Below, one piece after another: positions 37,784 to 47,589 of a stretch of 64,000 bases of DNA (positions within the stretch are counted from its first letter, which is position 1; the number at the start of each line of letters is the position of its first letter). The translations under genes and the position numbers were made by a program. The notes beneath the pieces were generated by a model. That model made no database searches, was not told the DNA's origin, and worked only from the letters and a program-made list of their open reading frames with translations. Source of the DNA: Janthinobacterium sp. J1-1 (lineage in GTDB: Bacteria > Pseudomonadota > Gammaproteobacteria > Burkholderiales > Burkholderiaceae_D); assembly GCF_030944405.1 (NCBI RefSeq), contig NZ_CP132339.1:5208001-5272000 (forward strand). Reading direction: 5' to 3'.

Positions 37784-38416
37784 TCAATCGAGCAGATTGT
37801 TCTTCATGGCGTAATAAGTAAGGTCGCTATTCGATTGCAAACCCATCTTTTCCATGATGCGGGTGCGGTAGGTACTCACCGTCTTGATGCTCAACGACAG
37901 CGCCACGCCGATATCGGACACGGTGGCGCCGCGCGCCAGGCGCAGGAAGACCTGGAACTCGCGGTCCGACAACTCCGTGTGCAGGGCCGCGTTGGTGTCG
38001 CGGTCGAACGACTGCGCCAGCAGCTCGCCCACGGTCGAACTGACATAGCGCCGTCCCTGGTAGACGGTACGTACGGCCGTCATCAGTTCGTCGGCTTCGC
38101 ATTCCTTGTTCAGATAGCCATTGGCACCCATCTTGAACAGGTTCAGCGCGTATTGCTGGGCCGGATAGCCGCTCAGTATCAGCACCGGCAATTCCGGCTG
38201 GCCCTGGCGGATCGTGCGCAGGGTATCGATGCCGCTCTGGTCGGGCATGGCGATATCGAGCAGCAATACATCACATATTTCGCGGCGGGCGATATCGAGC
38301 GCTTCACGCCCGGTACCGGCTTCCGCCACCACATTAAAATCGTCAGACGATGAAAAAATCTGCTTGAATCCGGCTCGTACTATTTGGTGATCATCACAAA
38401 TGGCAACGCGTATCAT
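37784..38416 (-). CDS. NarL/FixJ-type response regulator
   Basis: 210-residue two-component regulator. Receiver domain with acidic pocket CDDH (residues 8-9), phospho-acceptor D54 in LLLDIAMPD and K104 in YLNKE. The C-terminal LuxR-type helix-turn-helix reads ELSDREFQVFLRLARGATVSDIG and IKTVSTYRTRIMEKMG. It precedes the partner kinase at 36235-37659. Targets unknown. Confidence 0.92.
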   Translation of the reverse strand: MIRVAICDDHQIVRAGFKQIFSSSDDFNVVAEAGTGREALDIARREICDVLLLDIAMPDQSGIDTLRTIRQGQPELPVLILSGYPAQQYALNLFKMGANGYLNKECEADELMTAVRTVYQGRRYVSSTVGELLAQSFDRDTNAALHTELSDREFQVFLRLARGATVSDIGVALSLSIKTVSTYRTRIMEKMGLQSNSDLTYYAMKNNLLD

Positions 38417-38603
38417 TGTTTCCCCTTAAATTTTCCTGGCTTGGGAAAGACTACCGGCGCCTCATGGCGCCAGTTCAGCGTCACTAACAAAAACGCAACT
38501 AGAGCATTATATGTAAAATGCGCACGGCGCACCTTACAAGGCGTGCGTAACACCATTTTAGTCAAAAAAACAGCGTTATCAAACAACCCCACCCATATTG
38601 GTC

Positions 38604-39038
38604 CTACTCCTGTTTTAGCAAGGCGAGTATCGCAAATAATTCGCCGCGTATCCAGTCGCGGTCCAGCGGCGCTTCCTGGGGCGGCGGCGGCGCGGCGTCC
38701 GGCACAGCACCCACGCCGGTTTCGATCTCGATGCCGGGCGCCGCATGCAGGCCGCCACGGCTGTCGAGCTTGTTTCGCGCACCGCTGATGGTAAAGCCCT
38801 GTTCGTACAGCAGCTCGCGGATACGCCGTATCAGCAGCACTTCGTGGTGCTGGTAATAGCGGCGGTTGCCGCGCCGTTTCACGGGCTTGAGCTGGGAGAA
38901 CTCCTGTTCCCAGTAACGCAGCACATGGGGCTTGACGCCGCACAGCTCGCTCACCTCGCCGATCGTGAAATAGCGCTTGGCCGGTATCGGCGGCAAGGCG
39001 ATCAACTCGGTCTTACTGATGCGCTCGTTCATCGGCAT
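38604..39038 (-). CDS. MerR-family regulator downstream of ihfA
   Basis: 144-residue regulator. The MerR DNA-binding region is clear (YFTIGEVSELCGVKPHVLRYW, RRYYQHHEVLLIRRIRELLYEQG). The C-terminal part is short and proline-rich and lacks the metal-binding cysteines of MerR or CueR. A gene of this kind follows ihfA in many betaproteobacteria; the ligand is unknown. It starts four bases after the ihfA stop, so the two are cotranscribed. Confidence 0.85.
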   Translation of the reverse strand: MPMNERISKTELIALPPIPAKRYFTIGEVSELCGVKPHVLRYWEQEFSQLKPVKRRGNRRYYQHHEVLLIRRIRELLYEQGFTISGARNKLDSRGGLHAAPGIEIETGVGAVPDAAPPPPQEAPLDRDWIRGELFAILALLKQE

Positions 39039-39042
39039 TCAC

Positions 39043-39504
39043 TCAGGCGGCACGGGCCAGCGGACTGGTCTCTTCGACCATGCTTTTCAGCTTCTGGCTG
39101 GCATGGAAGGTCACCACGCGGCGCGCCGTGATGGGAATTTCTTCGCCGGTCTTCGGGTTGCGGCCCGGGCGCTGCGGCTTGTCGCGCAGCTGGAAATTGC
39201 CGAAGCCGGACAGCTTGACGGCTTCGCCGCGCTCGAGCGCATTGCGGATCTCGTCAAAGAAGGTCTCGACCATGTCTTTCGCTTCGCGCTTGTTCAGGCC
39301 GACCTGTTCGAACAGCAGTTCGGCCAGTTCCGCCTTGGTCAAGGTGGGTAGATCTTTTTCCGCTTCCTGGCGCACTTTGGCAACCAGCATGGCCCGGTGC
39401 AAATCGGCGGCCAATGCGGACTGCAGTACGGCGGAATCAACGTCGCTGTTATTAATTTTCCTGCCCTGCCTTTTCTGTGCGCCCGCGTGCCAGATGACAC
39501 GCAT
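39043..39504 (-). CDS. ihfA: Integration host factor subunit alpha, N-terminally extended
   Basis: DNA-bending nucleoid protein. The core from [17 protein letters not shown] through [20 protein letters not shown] to FHASQKLK matches IHF alpha closely, including the PGRNP beta-arm tip. Where the standard protein starts with a methionine before LTKAEL, this frame has no start; it remains open for at least 17 more codons to an internal ATG and 53 to the ATG at 39504. Extended IHF alpha proteins occur in this family. The exact start is uncertain; 153 residues is the maximum. It follows pheT. Confidence 0.88.
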   Translation of the reverse strand: MRVIWHAGAQKRQGRKINNSDVDSAVLQSALAADLHRAMLVAKVRQEAEKDLPTLTKAELAELLFEQVGLNKREAKDMVETFFDEIRNALERGEAVKLSGFGNFQLRDKPQRPGRNPKTGEEIPITARRVVTFHASQKLKSMVEETSPLARAA

Positions 39505-39578
39505 GGGACAATCTCGTTGGACGACAAAGAGGCCAGCGCATGGCGCCGGCCCGAATTTGCCGCTATTTTTTACTGCTC

Positions 39579-42005
39579 TTACGAACGCAGTTTCGCGTCG
39601 TGGCCCTGCTTTGCCGCCTCGATCAGCACGGTCATCAGGCCGTCGACCACATCGTCTTGCAGGGTGTTTTGAGTATCTTGCAAGCTAATCCGGAAAGCAA
39701 GGCTTTTTTCATCCGCTTCCAGCCCTTTTCCACGATATTCATCAAATAAAACAATGGCTTGCACGATACGCGCCGCAGGGCTGGCCTTCGCCGCCGCGTA
39801 GAAGGTGTCGAGCAGATCCTGCGCCGCCACCGTCTGCTTGACGAGTACCGCCAGGTCGCGGCTGGCGCCAGGAAACTTGGAAATTTCCGCGTATACCGGC
39901 ACCACGCGCTGCGTCAGGGCCTCGGCATCGACTTCGAACAGCACCGGCGCTTGCGGCAGATCGTATTTCTGCATCCAGCGCGGATGGATTTCGCCGATAA
40001 AGCCGATCACCTTGCCGTCGAGTTCCACGTTGGCCGAACGGCCCGGATGCAGCGCCGGATGTTCCGCCTTGGTGAAACGCAGCACCTGTGGCGCGAACAA
40101 CGCTTCCAGGTCGGCTTTCACGTCGAAGAAGTCGACCGTGCGCGCCGGCTGGCCCCATTGCTCGTCGGCCACCGGGCCGTAGGCCATGGCGGCCACGCGT
40201 TTTGGCTGGGCGTAGCCGGCCACCGACAGGGCGCCGTTCTGCACCGCGTCATCGCGCTGGTAGATGGCGCCCACTTCGAAGATGCGCACACGGCCCGTCT
40301 TGCGGTTCAGGTTGTAGCGCACATTGGCGATCAGGCTGCCGATCAGGGAGGAGCGCATCACGCTCATCTGGCTGGCGATCGGGTTCTGCAATGTGATCGG
40401 CTTGGTATTGCCCGAGAAATCGCGCTCCCATGCGCTGTCGACAAAGCTCATGTTGACCACTTCCTGGAAGCCCAGGTCGGCCAGTTCATGGCGTACGGCA
40501 AACAGCGAACGCGTGTTTTCCGGCGCGATCTGCATCACGTTGGCGGCCACCGGCGGCAGGGTCGGTATGTTTTCAAAACCGTACACGCGCGCCACTTCCT
40601 CGATCAGGTCTTCCTCGATCTCGATGTCGAAGCGGTAGCTGGGCGACATGACGGAAAACACGCCGTCCGCCAGCGTGAACGGCAGCGCCAGGCGCGTGAA
40701 GATATCGGCGACCAGCTCGTCGGTAAGCGGCACGCCGATCACCTTTTGCGCGCGCGCCGTACGCATCGATACCGGCGTGCGTTGCGGCAGGTTCACCACA
40801 TGGTCATCGACCGGGCCGACGGTGGTGGCTGGCGTGCCGCAGATTTCCACGATCAGGGCCGTGATGCGTTCGATATGCTCGACGGTGGTGGCGAAATCGA
40901 CGCCGCGCTCGAAGCGGTGGGCCGCATCGGTCGAGAAATTCAAACGGCGCGCACGGCCCTGGATGGCGTTCGGCCACCAGAAGGCCGCTTCCAGATAGAT
41001 GCTGTCGGTATCGTCCGAGACCGAGCTGGCGTCGCCGCCCATGATGCCGGCCAGCGATTCGATTTCCTGCTCGTCGGCAATGACGCCGATCCACTCGTCG
41101 ACGGCCACCGTGTTGCCGTTCAACAGTTTCACCGATTCACCGGCCTTGCCCCAGCGAATATCCAGGCTGCCATGGATCTTGGCCAGGTCAAACACGTGGC
41201 TGGGACGGCCCAGTTCCAGCATGACATAGTTCGAGATATCGACCAGGGCCGACAGCGGACGCTGGCCGCTGCGCTCGAGGCGCTGCTTCATCCAGTCCGG
41301 CGTGGCGGCCCTGGCGTTCAGGCCGCGGATCACCCGGCCCGTGAAACGGCCGCACAAGTCCGGCGCGCTGACTTTGACAGGCAATACTTCGTCGCTCGAC
41401 ACGGGAACGGCGCTGAACTGGGGTACATTCAATGGCACGCCGGTCAGGGCCGACACTTCGCGCGCCACGCCCAGCACCGACAGGCAGTCGGCCTTGTTCG
41501 GCGTCAGCTTGATGGTGAATTTCAGGTCGTTGAGGGCGTAGTAATCGCGGAAGTTCTGGCCGATCGGCGCATCGTCCGGCAGCTCCATCAGGCCGGCGTT
41601 TTCTTCCGACAATTTCAATTCGCGCGCCGAGCACAGCATGCCTTGCGACTCGACGCCGCGCAGCTGGCCGACCTTGATCTCGAACGGCTTGCCGTCGCTG
41701 CCGGGCGGCAGCACGGCGCCGGCCTGGGCACACACCACGCGCAGGCCCGGGCGCACATTCGGCGCGCCGCAGACGATGGTCAGCATGGTGCCGGTGCCGA
41801 CATCGACCTTGCACACGTTCAGGCGGTCGGCGTTCGGATGTTTCTCCATCTCCAGGACCAGGCCCACCACCACGTTCGAGAACGGAGGCGCGACGGGATC
41901 GACGTCCTCGACTTCCAGACCGGACATGGTCAACAGATGGGCCAGTTCGTCCGAAGTCATCTTCGGATCGACCATGGTACGGAGCCAGTTTTCGGAAAAT
42001 TGCAT
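39579..42005 (-). CDS. pheT: Phenylalanyl-tRNA synthetase beta subunit
   Basis: 808-residue subunit of the (alpha-beta)2 synthetase. It starts [16 protein letters not shown]; the N-terminal tRNA-binding EMAP-like domain contains [16 protein letters not shown]5 domain regions and the C-terminal anticodon-binding domain ([32 protein letters not shown]) are in place. Length is normal. Operon partner pheS lies 79 bases upstream and ihfA 74 bases downstream. Confidence 0.96.
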   Translation of the reverse strand: MQFSENWLRTMVDPKMTSDELAHLLTMSGLEVEDVDPVAPPFSNVVVGLVLEMEKHPNADRLNVCKVDVGTGTMLTIVCGAPNVRPGLRVVCAQAGAVLPPGSDGKPFEIKVGQLRGVESQGMLCSARELKLSEENAGLMELPDDAPIGQNFRDYYALNDLKFTIKLTPNKADCLSVLGVAREVSALTGVPLNVPQFSAVPVSSDEVLPVKVSAPDLCGRFTGRVIRGLNARAATPDWMKQRLERSGQRPLSALVDISNYVMLELGRPSHVFDLAKIHGSLDIRWGKAGESVKLLNGNTVAVDEWIGVIADEQEIESLAGIMGGDASSVSDDTDSIYLEAAFWWPNAIQGRARRLNFSTDAAHRFERGVDFATTVEHIERITALIVEICGTPATTVGPVDDHVVNLPQRTPVSMRTARAQKVIGVPLTDELVADIFTRLALPFTLADGVFSVMSPSYRFDIEIEEDLIEEVARVYGFENIPTLPPVAANVMQIAPENTRSLFAVRHELADLGFQEVVNMSFVDSAWERDFSGNTKPITLQNPIASQMSVMRSSLIGSLIANVRYNLNRKTGRVRIFEVGAIYQRDDAVQNGALSVAGYAQPKRVAAMAYGPVADEQWGQPARTVDFFDVKADLEALFAPQVLRFTKAEHPALHPGRSANVELDGKVIGFIGEIHPRWMQKYDLPQAPVLFEVDAEALTQRVVPVYAEISKFPGASRDLAVLVKQTVAAQDLLDTFYAAAKASPAARIVQAIVLFDEYRGKGLEADEKSLAFRISLQDTQNTLQDDVVDGLMTVLIEAAKQGHDAKLRS

Positions 42006-42084
42006 AATCAAGCCTTCAAAGGGTCTAAGCTCGCCGCGCGAGCACTACAGCGCTCAAGCGCGGCACATCGTTCGGAACAATGCG

Positions 42085-43101
42085 TTAATTAAATTGCTTC
42101 AGGAAACGCAGGTCGCCTTCGTAAAACAGGCGCAGGTCGTTGATGCCGTAACGCAGCATCGTCAAACGTTCCAGGCCGGAGCCGAAAGCAAAGCCGATGA
42201 ATTTCTCGGGGTCCAGGCCGAAGTTTTTCACCACGGTCGGATGCACCTGGCCGGCGCCCGACACTTCCAGCCAGCGGCCTTTCAGCGGACCGGAGCCAAA
42301 GGCGATATCGATCTCGGCCGACGGTTCCGTAAACGGGAAGTACGAGGGACGGAAGCGCACTTGCAGGTCGTCGGTCTCGAAGAAGGCTTTCACGAAATTC
42401 AGGTACACGCCCTTCAGGTCGGCAAAGCTGATGTCTTCGGCGATCCACAGGCCTTCGACCTGGTGGAACATCGGCGAATGGGTCGCATCGCTGTCGACGC
42501 GGTAGGTGCGGCCCGGCGCGATGACCTTGATCGGCGGCGTATGCGTGCGCGCATAGCGCACCTGCATCGGGCTGGTGTGCGTGCGCAGCAGCAGCGGCTT
42601 GCCGTCGGTATCGTTGCCGTCGATATAGAACGTGTCTTGCATGGAACGGGCCGGGTGGTTTTCCGGGCTGTTGAGCGCCGTGAAATTGGTCCAGTCATTT
42701 TCGATTTCGGGGCCGTCGGCCACGTCGAAACCGATCGAGCGGAAGATTTCCTCGACCCGCTCCCAGCTGCGCATCACGGGATGGATGCCGCCCGGCATGC
42801 GGCCACGGCCTGGCATGGTGACGTCGATCGCTTCGGCGTTCAAGCGGCCTTGCATCTGTGCATCGGCCAGTGCATCACGGCGCGCCGTCAGCGCGTCTTC
42901 GATCTGCACCTTGACGGCGTTGATCAGGGCGCCTTGCGCCTTGCGCGCGTCCGGGTCGAGCTTGCCCAGGCCCTTCATCATTTCGGTAATCTGGCCGGTC
43001 TTGCCCAAATAGCGGGCCTTGGCGTTTTCAAGTGCGGCAGCGTCTGCGGCGGCGATAAAGTCAGCCTGGGCCGAGACGACGAGTTCTTCTAGGGAGTTCA
43101 T
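42085..43101 (-). CDS. pheS: Phenylalanyl-tRNA synthetase alpha subunit
   Basis: 338-residue catalytic subunit. The class II motifs are visible: motif 1 region [20 protein letters not shown], motif 2 [15 protein letters not shown] with [14 protein letters not shown], and motif 3 [29 protein letters not shown] is the start. The 148-base gap to rplT includes a GC hairpin (43171-43201). Confidence 0.96.
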   Translation of the reverse strand: MNSLEELVVSAQADFIAAADAAALENAKARYLGKTGQITEMMKGLGKLDPDARKAQGALINAVKVQIEDALTARRDALADAQMQGRLNAEAIDVTMPGRGRMPGGIHPVMRSWERVEEIFRSIGFDVADGPEIENDWTNFTALNSPENHPARSMQDTFYIDGNDTDGKPLLLRTHTSPMQVRYARTHTPPIKVIAPGRTYRVDSDATHSPMFHQVEGLWIAEDISFADLKGVYLNFVKAFFETDDLQVRFRPSYFPFTEPSAEIDIAFGSGPLKGRWLEVSGAGQVHPTVVKNFGLDPEKFIGFAFGSGLERLTMLRYGINDLRLFYEGDLRFLKQFN

Positions 43102-43170
43102 GCGGCTTTTCCTGTTTTGGAAATCAATCCTGGATTGGTAGTTCAGAACCCAACAATCAAAAACGGAAAC

Positions 43171-43201
43171 GGGGCACAAGGTGGTTGTACACCCCTGCCC
43201 C
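43171..43201 (-). terminator. Hairpin with T-rich tail ahead of pheS
   Basis: On the minus strand GGGGCA pairs with TGCCCC and the arm is followed by GTTTCCGTTTTTG. It may be an attenuator or partial terminator between rplT and pheS. Enteric bacteria have a Phe-codon leader (pheM) here; I find no such peptide in this gap. Confidence 0.5.
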
Positions 43202-43249
43202 GCTCTTTATGACGTCACCCTACGGATGACGCTTTGCAATCGTCGATGC

Positions 43250-43609
43250 TTACGCAGCGATTTTTGCTTTGACCGCGTTGACAATCGCAGCGAATGCTGG
43301 CTTGTCCATCACAGCCATATCGGCCAGGACTTTACGGTCCAGTTCGATATTTGCTTTTTTCAGACCGTTCATGAATACGCTGTACGTCACGCCATGCTCA
43401 CGGGAAGCGGCGTTGATACGGGCGATCCACAGGCGGCGGAAAACGCGTTTCTTGTTGCGGCGATCGCGGTAAGCGTATTGGCCAGCGCGCATGACTGCTT
43501 GCTTGGCAACACGGTATACACGGCTGCGGCGACCACGGTAGCCTTTAGCTTGAACAAGAATCTTCTTATGACGGGCACGAGCTGTAACCCCACGTTTTAC
43601 TCTAGGCAT
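43250..43609 (-). CDS. rplT: 50S ribosomal protein L20
   Basis: 119-residue ribosomal protein. The sequence runs [20 protein letters not shown] to [10 protein letters not shown] and fits the family throughout, including [17 protein letters not shown] precedes the ATG. It lies 26 bases after rpmI, as in other bacteria. Confidence 0.98.
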   Translation of the reverse strand: MPRVKRGVTARARHKKILVQAKGYRGRRSRVYRVAKQAVMRAGQYAYRDRRNKKRVFRRLWIARINAASREHGVTYSVFMNGLKKANIELDRKVLADMAVMDKPAFAAIVNAVKAKIAA

Positions 43610-43635
43610 AGTAACTCCTTAAATTGAGTGTGAGA

Positions 43636-43833
43636 TTAAGCAGTCGGCATCATGCGCATGACGGACGTGACATCCGATGCGTTGATGTTACGGGTACCGC
43701 GCAACTGACGTTTGTTTTTGGTGGTTTTCTTGGTCAGGATGTGGCGTTTGAACGCGTGACCCGACTTGACTGTTCCACCTGGACGCACGCGAAAACGTTT
43801 TTTCGCGGAGCTTTTGGTCTTCATTTTAGGCAT
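43636..43833 (-). CDS. rpmI: 50S ribosomal protein L35
   Basis: 65-residue protein starting [16 protein letters not shown] and ending VMRMMPTA, the normal length and ends. The open frame extends upstream but MPKMKTK is the conserved start. Confidence 0.97.
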   Translation of the reverse strand: MPKMKTKSSAKKRFRVRPGGTVKSGHAFKRHILTKKTTKNKRQLRGTRNINASDVTSVMRMMPTA

Positions 43834-43949
43834 AGCAATCTGTCCTCTTACGGACAGCTCCATTTATAACAGGATTGCAGGTGGCAACACGACGCTGCGC
43901 TTAGATGCCTGCTTTCACATGTTGTGCAGCGGATGCGAGTCCACTACAG

Positions 43950-43985
43950 TTTGAGCGGCCCGGACATCGCTGGCCGGGCCGCTCA
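43950..43985. other. Strong hairpin between infC and rpmI
   Basis: TTGAGCGGCCCGG at 43950-43962 pairs with CCGGGCCGCTCAA at 43973-43985, a perfect 13-base stem. On the coding (minus) strand no T run follows, so it is not a clear terminator. It sits in an unusually long 227-base gap and may be a processing or L20-type control site. Confidence 0.5.
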
Positions 43986-44060
43986 AAATTCTGCCTGGAA
44001 TCGAATCTTGCACCAAGCCTGGCGCATTGACATCGATCCACAGTAAAACGCTATTGTAAC

Positions 44061-44582
44061 TTACTTTTTCTTCTTCGGCGAAAGGACCATGATCATCTGG
44101 CGCCCTTCCATCTTCGGAAACTGCTCGACCTGGCCAAACGGCTCCAGATCGGCCTTCAGACGCTCCAGCATGCGGAAGCCAATATCCTGGTGCGCCATCT
44201 CGCGACCGCGGAAACGCAAGGTGATCTTGGTTTTATCGCCGTCTTCGAGGAACTTGATGAGATTACGCAACTTGATATTGTAGTCACCATCATCAGTCCC
44301 CGGACGGAATTTGACTTCCTTCACGAGGATGATCTTTTGCTTCAATTTCGCTTCGTGAGCCTTCTTCTGCTCCGAATACTTAAATTTGCCGTAGTCCATC
44401 AAACGGCACACCGGTGGCTGCGCGGTAGGCGCAATTTCCACCAGGTCGACGTTTGCCTCTTCCGCCAGGCGGAAGGCTTCAGCCAAACTTACGATACCGA
44501 GTGGCTCGTTATCGACCCCGCTTAAACGCATTTCAGGGGCAGTGATTTCGCCATTGATGCGATGTGACTTGTCAGTAGCTAT
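44061..44582 (-). CDS. infC: Translation initiation factor IF-3, non-AUG start
   Basis: Subunit-joining factor of 173 residues. The family N-terminus ([19 protein letters not shown]) lies upstream of the first ATG, and the frame stays open to the thrS stop with no ATG or GTG. ATA at 44582 sits seven bases after AAAGGA and is my choice; an ATT at 44588 in the same frame is too close to that site. Non-AUG starts on infC are known and let IF-3 repress its own synthesis. The C-terminus reads MVLSPKKKK. Confidence 0.94.
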   Translation of the reverse strand: MATDKSHRINGEITAPEMRLSGVDNEPLGIVSLAEAFRLAEEANVDLVEIAPTAQPPVCRLMDYGKFKYSEQKKAHEAKLKQKIILVKEVKFRPGTDDGDYNIKLRNLIKFLEDGDKTKITLRFRGREMAHQDIGFRMLERLKADLEPFGQVEQFPKMEGRQMIMVLSPKKKK

Positions 44583-44633
44583 TGTAATTTCCTTTAAAAA
44601 TCTGATAAGACGGTCGTGCAGCGAGTTTCCTCG

Positions 44634-46541
44634 TCAGGCCTTGGTGTCGACTTCATGTTTGAGTCGCTCTATCAGGGCATCGACGGACATGACGCCCAGA
44701 TCGACATTGCCCCGCGCCCGCACGGCCACTGTATTGGCATCCCGCTCTTTGTCGCCAATTACTAAGATGTAAGGCAATTTTTGTACGGAATGTTCACGTA
44801 TTTTATAGGTAATCTTCTCGTTACGCAAATCAGCCTGTACGCGGATGCCCGCTTTGCGTAGTTTTGTGGCCACTTCCTGCACATAATCGGCTTGCGCATC
44901 GGAAATATTCAACACCGACACCTGCATCGGCGCCAGCCACAGCGGCATCGCGCCCGCATAGTGTTCGATCAGGATGCCGATGAAACGTTCCAGCGAACCG
45001 ACGATCGCGCGGTGCAGCATGATGGGGACCTGGCGCGTGTTGTCGATCGCCACATATTCGGCACCCAGGCGGCCCGGCATCGACGGATCGATCTGCACCG
45101 TGCCGACCTGCCATGCGCGGCCCAGGCTATCCTTCAGATGGTACTCGATCTTCGGACCGTAAAACGCGCCCTCGCCCGGCAGCTCGGTCCATTCCACGCC
45201 ACAGGCGCGCAGGGCCGAACGCAGCGACTCTTCCGCCTTGTCCCACGATTCTTCGGTGCCGATGCGGCTGTCTGGACGCAGGGCCAACTTGACGTCGATA
45301 TTGGTAAAGCCGAACGCCGTGTAGACATCCATCGCCTGCTGGTGGAAGGCCGTCACTTCGCCGGCGATCTGCTCTTCGGTACAGAAAATATGGCCGTCAT
45401 CCTGCGTAAAGCCGCGCACGCGCATCATGCCGTGCAAAGCGCCCGACGGCTCGTTGCGGTGGCACTGGCCAAACTCGCCGTAGCGGAGCGGCAGGTCGCG
45501 GTAGCTGCGCATGCTGTTGTTGTAGATCTGCACGTGACCGGGGCAGTTCATCGGCTTCAGCGCATACGAGCGGTTTTCCGACTCGGTAATGAACATGTTT
45601 TCGCGATAGTTGTCCCAGTGGCCGGTTTTTTCCCACAGGCCACGGTCGAGAATCTGCGGCGCCTTCACTTCCTGGTAGCCGTTCACCTGGTAGACATTGC
45701 GCATGTATTGCTCGACCTGCTGCCAGATCGACCAGCCTTTCGGGTGCCAGAAGATCAGGCCCGGCGCTTCTTCCTGGAAATGGAAGAAATCGAGCTGCTT
45801 GCCCAGTTTGCGGTGATCGCGTTTTTCCGCCTCTTCCAGGTTATGCAGGTACAGCTCCTGGTCTTCCTTCTTGGCCCAGGCGGTGCCGTACACGCGCTGC
45901 AGCATCTCGTTTTTCGAGTCGCCGCGCCAGTAGGCGCCAGCCAGCTTCATCAGCTTGAAGACTTTCAGCTTGCCCGTTGACGGCACGTGCGGGCCGCGGC
46001 ACAGGTCGGTGAACGCGCCTTCCGAATACAGCGACACTTCCTGGTCGGCCGGAATCGCGGCGATCAGCTCGGCTTTATAGGCTTCGCCGATGCTGGCGAA
46101 ATATTCGATCGCTTCGTCGCGCGCGACGACCTTGCGCGTGACACGCTCGTCCTTCTTGGCCAGCTCCGTCATTTTCTTTTCGATCGCCACCAGGTCTTCC
46201 GGCGTGAACGGGCGCTTGTAGGCGAAGTCATAATAGAAGCCGTTGTCGATCACCGGGCCGATGGTGACCTGTGCATCAGGGAACAATTCCTTGACGGCAT
46301 GCGCCAGCAAGTGGGCCGTCGAGTGGCGGATCACGTCCAGGCCGTCGGCATCCTTGTCGGTGATGATGGCCAGTTCGGCGTCCTGCTCAATCAGGTACGA
46401 CGTATCGACCAGCTTGCCGTCGACCTTGCCAGCCAGCGCGGCCTTGGCCAGACCCGTACCAATATTGGCCGCAACCTGGGCCACGGTGACCGGGCCGTCA
46501 AATTGACGGGCGGAACCATCGGGAAGTCGGATTGTAAGCAT
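44634..46541 (-). CDS. thrS: Threonyl-tRNA synthetase
   Basis: 635-residue class II synthetase. TGS domain ([17 protein letters not shown]), editing domain with [16 protein letters not shown] and [12 protein letters not shown], catalytic core with motif 2 [21 protein letters not shown] and zinc ligands, and a C-terminal anticodon-binding domain. GGAG precedes the ATG. The gene is preceded by a leader region with terminator and Thr-rich peptide, and followed by infC. Confidence 0.97.
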   Translation of the reverse strand: MLTIRLPDGSARQFDGPVTVAQVAANIGTGLAKAALAGKVDGKLVDTSYLIEQDAELAIITDKDADGLDVIRHSTAHLLAHAVKELFPDAQVTIGPVIDNGFYYDFAYKRPFTPEDLVAIEKKMTELAKKDERVTRKVVARDEAIEYFASIGEAYKAELIAAIPADQEVSLYSEGAFTDLCRGPHVPSTGKLKVFKLMKLAGAYWRGDSKNEMLQRVYGTAWAKKEDQELYLHNLEEAEKRDHRKLGKQLDFFHFQEEAPGLIFWHPKGWSIWQQVEQYMRNVYQVNGYQEVKAPQILDRGLWEKTGHWDNYRENMFITESENRSYALKPMNCPGHVQIYNNSMRSYRDLPLRYGEFGQCHRNEPSGALHGMMRVRGFTQDDGHIFCTEEQIAGEVTAFHQQAMDVYTAFGFTNIDVKLALRPDSRIGTEESWDKAEESLRSALRACGVEWTELPGEGAFYGPKIEYHLKDSLGRAWQVGTVQIDPSMPGRLGAEYVAIDNTRQVPIMLHRAIVGSLERFIGILIEHYAGAMPLWLAPMQVSVLNISDAQADYVQEVATKLRKAGIRVQADLRNEKITYKIREHSVQKLPYILVIGDKERDANTVAVRARGNVDLGVMSVDALIERLKHEVDTKA

Positions 46542-46622
46542 ATTGATCTCCATGTCGGCGCTGGCGCCAGGTAAAACTGCAATGTGTGTGTGAATGAAAT
46601 ACTGAAAGGAAAACGCAGACGC

Positions 46623-46649
46623 AAAAAAACGCGGACTAGCCGCGTTTTT
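46623..46649 (-). terminator. Terminator in the thrS leader, possible attenuator
   Basis: On the minus strand AAAACGCGG-CTAGT-CCGCGTTTTTTT forms a compact stem with a seven-T run. It lies between the Thr-rich leader peptide and thrS, 82 bases before the thrS ATG. A terminator upstream of, not downstream from, a gene in the same transcript suggests attenuation. Confidence 0.7.
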
Positions 46650-46686
46650 CACTTTTTCAGGACAAAGGAAACCCGTTCGACTAGCG

Positions 46687-46722
46687 TCACTCCCAAAGCT
46701 TGGTAGTAGTTCGCGGTGTCAT
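46687..46722 (-). CDS. Threonine-rich leader peptide ahead of thrS
   Basis: An 11-residue frame, [11 protein letters not shown], four of eleven residues threonine with three in a row. AAAGGG lies about ten bases upstream of the ATG. The stop is 38 bases before the terminator stem. Thr codons placed this way are the classical layout for threonine-sensitive attenuation. That the peptide is made is inferred. Confidence 0.5.
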   Translation of the reverse strand: MTPRTTTKLWE

Positions 46723-46753
46723 AACCGGTGACCCTTTCTTGATTACTGCATTC

Positions 46754-46830
46754 TGGTGGGCGGTGAGGAATTCGAATCCCCGACCCCTTGGATGTCGACC
46801 AAGTATTCTAACCAGCTGAACTAACCGCCC
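46754..46830 (-). tRNA. tRNA-Val (GAC), promoter-distal copy
   Basis: 77 bases including encoded CCA. Acceptor GGGCGGT/ACCGCCC, D arm GTTC/GAAT, anticodon arm CTTGG-TCGACAT-CCAAG and T arm GGGGA-TTCGAAT-TCCTC all fold. The anticodon by position is GAC. Position 33, almost always U, is C in this reading. The 3' end is 31 bases before the thrS leader peptide. Confidence 0.88.
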
Positions 46831-46895
46831 GTAAAACTTTTTTATCGATCACCAACTGCGTGATCACCTGCCTGAAACTGCTTGCAACTGAATTC

Positions 46896-46972
46896 TGGTG
46901 GGCGGTGAGGAATTCGAATCCCCGACCCCTTGGATGTCGACCAAGTATTCTAACCAGCTGAACTAACCGCCC
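46896..46972 (-). tRNA. tRNA-Val (GAC), promoter-proximal copy
   Basis: Identical to the copy at 46754-46830 over all 77 bases, including C33 and encoded CCA. A consensus sigma-70 promoter (46984-47012) lies just upstream. The 65-base spacer has no terminator. Confidence 0.88.
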
Positions 46973-46983
46973 CGAAGACCAGC

Positions 46984-47012
46984 ATTATAGAGAGGCTTTC
47001 CCGGAATGACAA
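46984..47012 (-). promoter_or_regulatory. Sigma-70 promoter of the tRNA-Val pair
   Basis: On the minus strand TTGTCA (47012-47007) and TATAAT (46989-46984) are separated by 17 bases. Transcription should begin a few bases before the first tRNA and may continue into the thrS leader, since no promoter is evident between. Confidence 0.8.
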
Positions 47013-47106
47013 GGGCTGTTTTACAGGAAACTTTAACATTTCCCGGGCGTCAGCCGTTTTGGCCTGCGCCATGCCGATGAAACACTAATGCCGGTAAAAT
47101 CGCCAC

Positions 47107-47589
47107 ATGAACTCCTCCTTATCATCGACCTTATTAACATGGCTCAAAACCCTGAGCCGCATCTGCGGTTTTGAAACGGCTGATTCGTTTCCGCCCGGCC
47201 ACCCGTATGCGCGCACGCACTGGGATGCGGCGTATTTCGATATCGCCTCCGACGTCAAACCGGACGAGATCGAACGGCGCTTGTGCGCGGCCATCGGCAA
47301 CACCCCCAGTGTGTTTGCCTATATCACCAATCCCACGCCACGCATGCAGCGCGCCCTGCTCAACATGATCCACGACCGCCTGCGCCGCCAGCCCGGCGCT
47401 GGCGCCACCGACCTGGTGCTGCTGCTGATCCACGCCTATGACAGCCCGCATATCGTGGAAGCGGTGCCGGGCCTGCGCGCGCTGATCCGCGACACCGAAC
47501 ACGAAGCGACCAATCCGAGGGTGCACGCGATACTGGAGTTGCTGATCGGCACGCCGCGCGGCATCGATGTGATCGACATGCCGGCCTAA
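47107..47589 (+). CDS. Conserved-type hypothetical protein
   Basis: Unrecognised 160-residue soluble protein, probably helical. Features include RIC and GFETADSFPPGHPYARTHWD near the N-terminus, FAYITNPTPRMQRALLNMIHD in the middle and EHEATNPRVHAILELLIGTP near the end. Codon use matches neighbours. It overlaps the convergent acyltransferase by four bases. No function assigned. Confidence 0.65.
   Translation: MNSSLSSTLLTWLKTLSRICGFETADSFPPGHPYARTHWDAAYFDIASDVKPDEIERRLCAAIGNTPSVFAYITNPTPRMQRALLNMIHDRLRRQPGAGATDLVLLLIHAYDSPHIVEAVPGLRALIRDTEHEATNPRVHAILELLIGTPRGIDVIDMPA

Noticed and set aside
39759..42092. 777-codon plus-strand frame
   Set aside because: Antisense to pheT; no domain is recognisable.
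46542..46740. T-box riboswitch ahead of thrS
   Set aside because: No T-box AGGGTGGNACCGCG sequence or stem I pattern; the mechanism is rare in Betaproteobacteria. A leader peptide fits better.
46754..46972. tRNA-Asp (GTC) reading of the tRNA pair
   Set aside because: It would need a shifted anticodon stem; the 5-7-5 fold gives GAC for valine.
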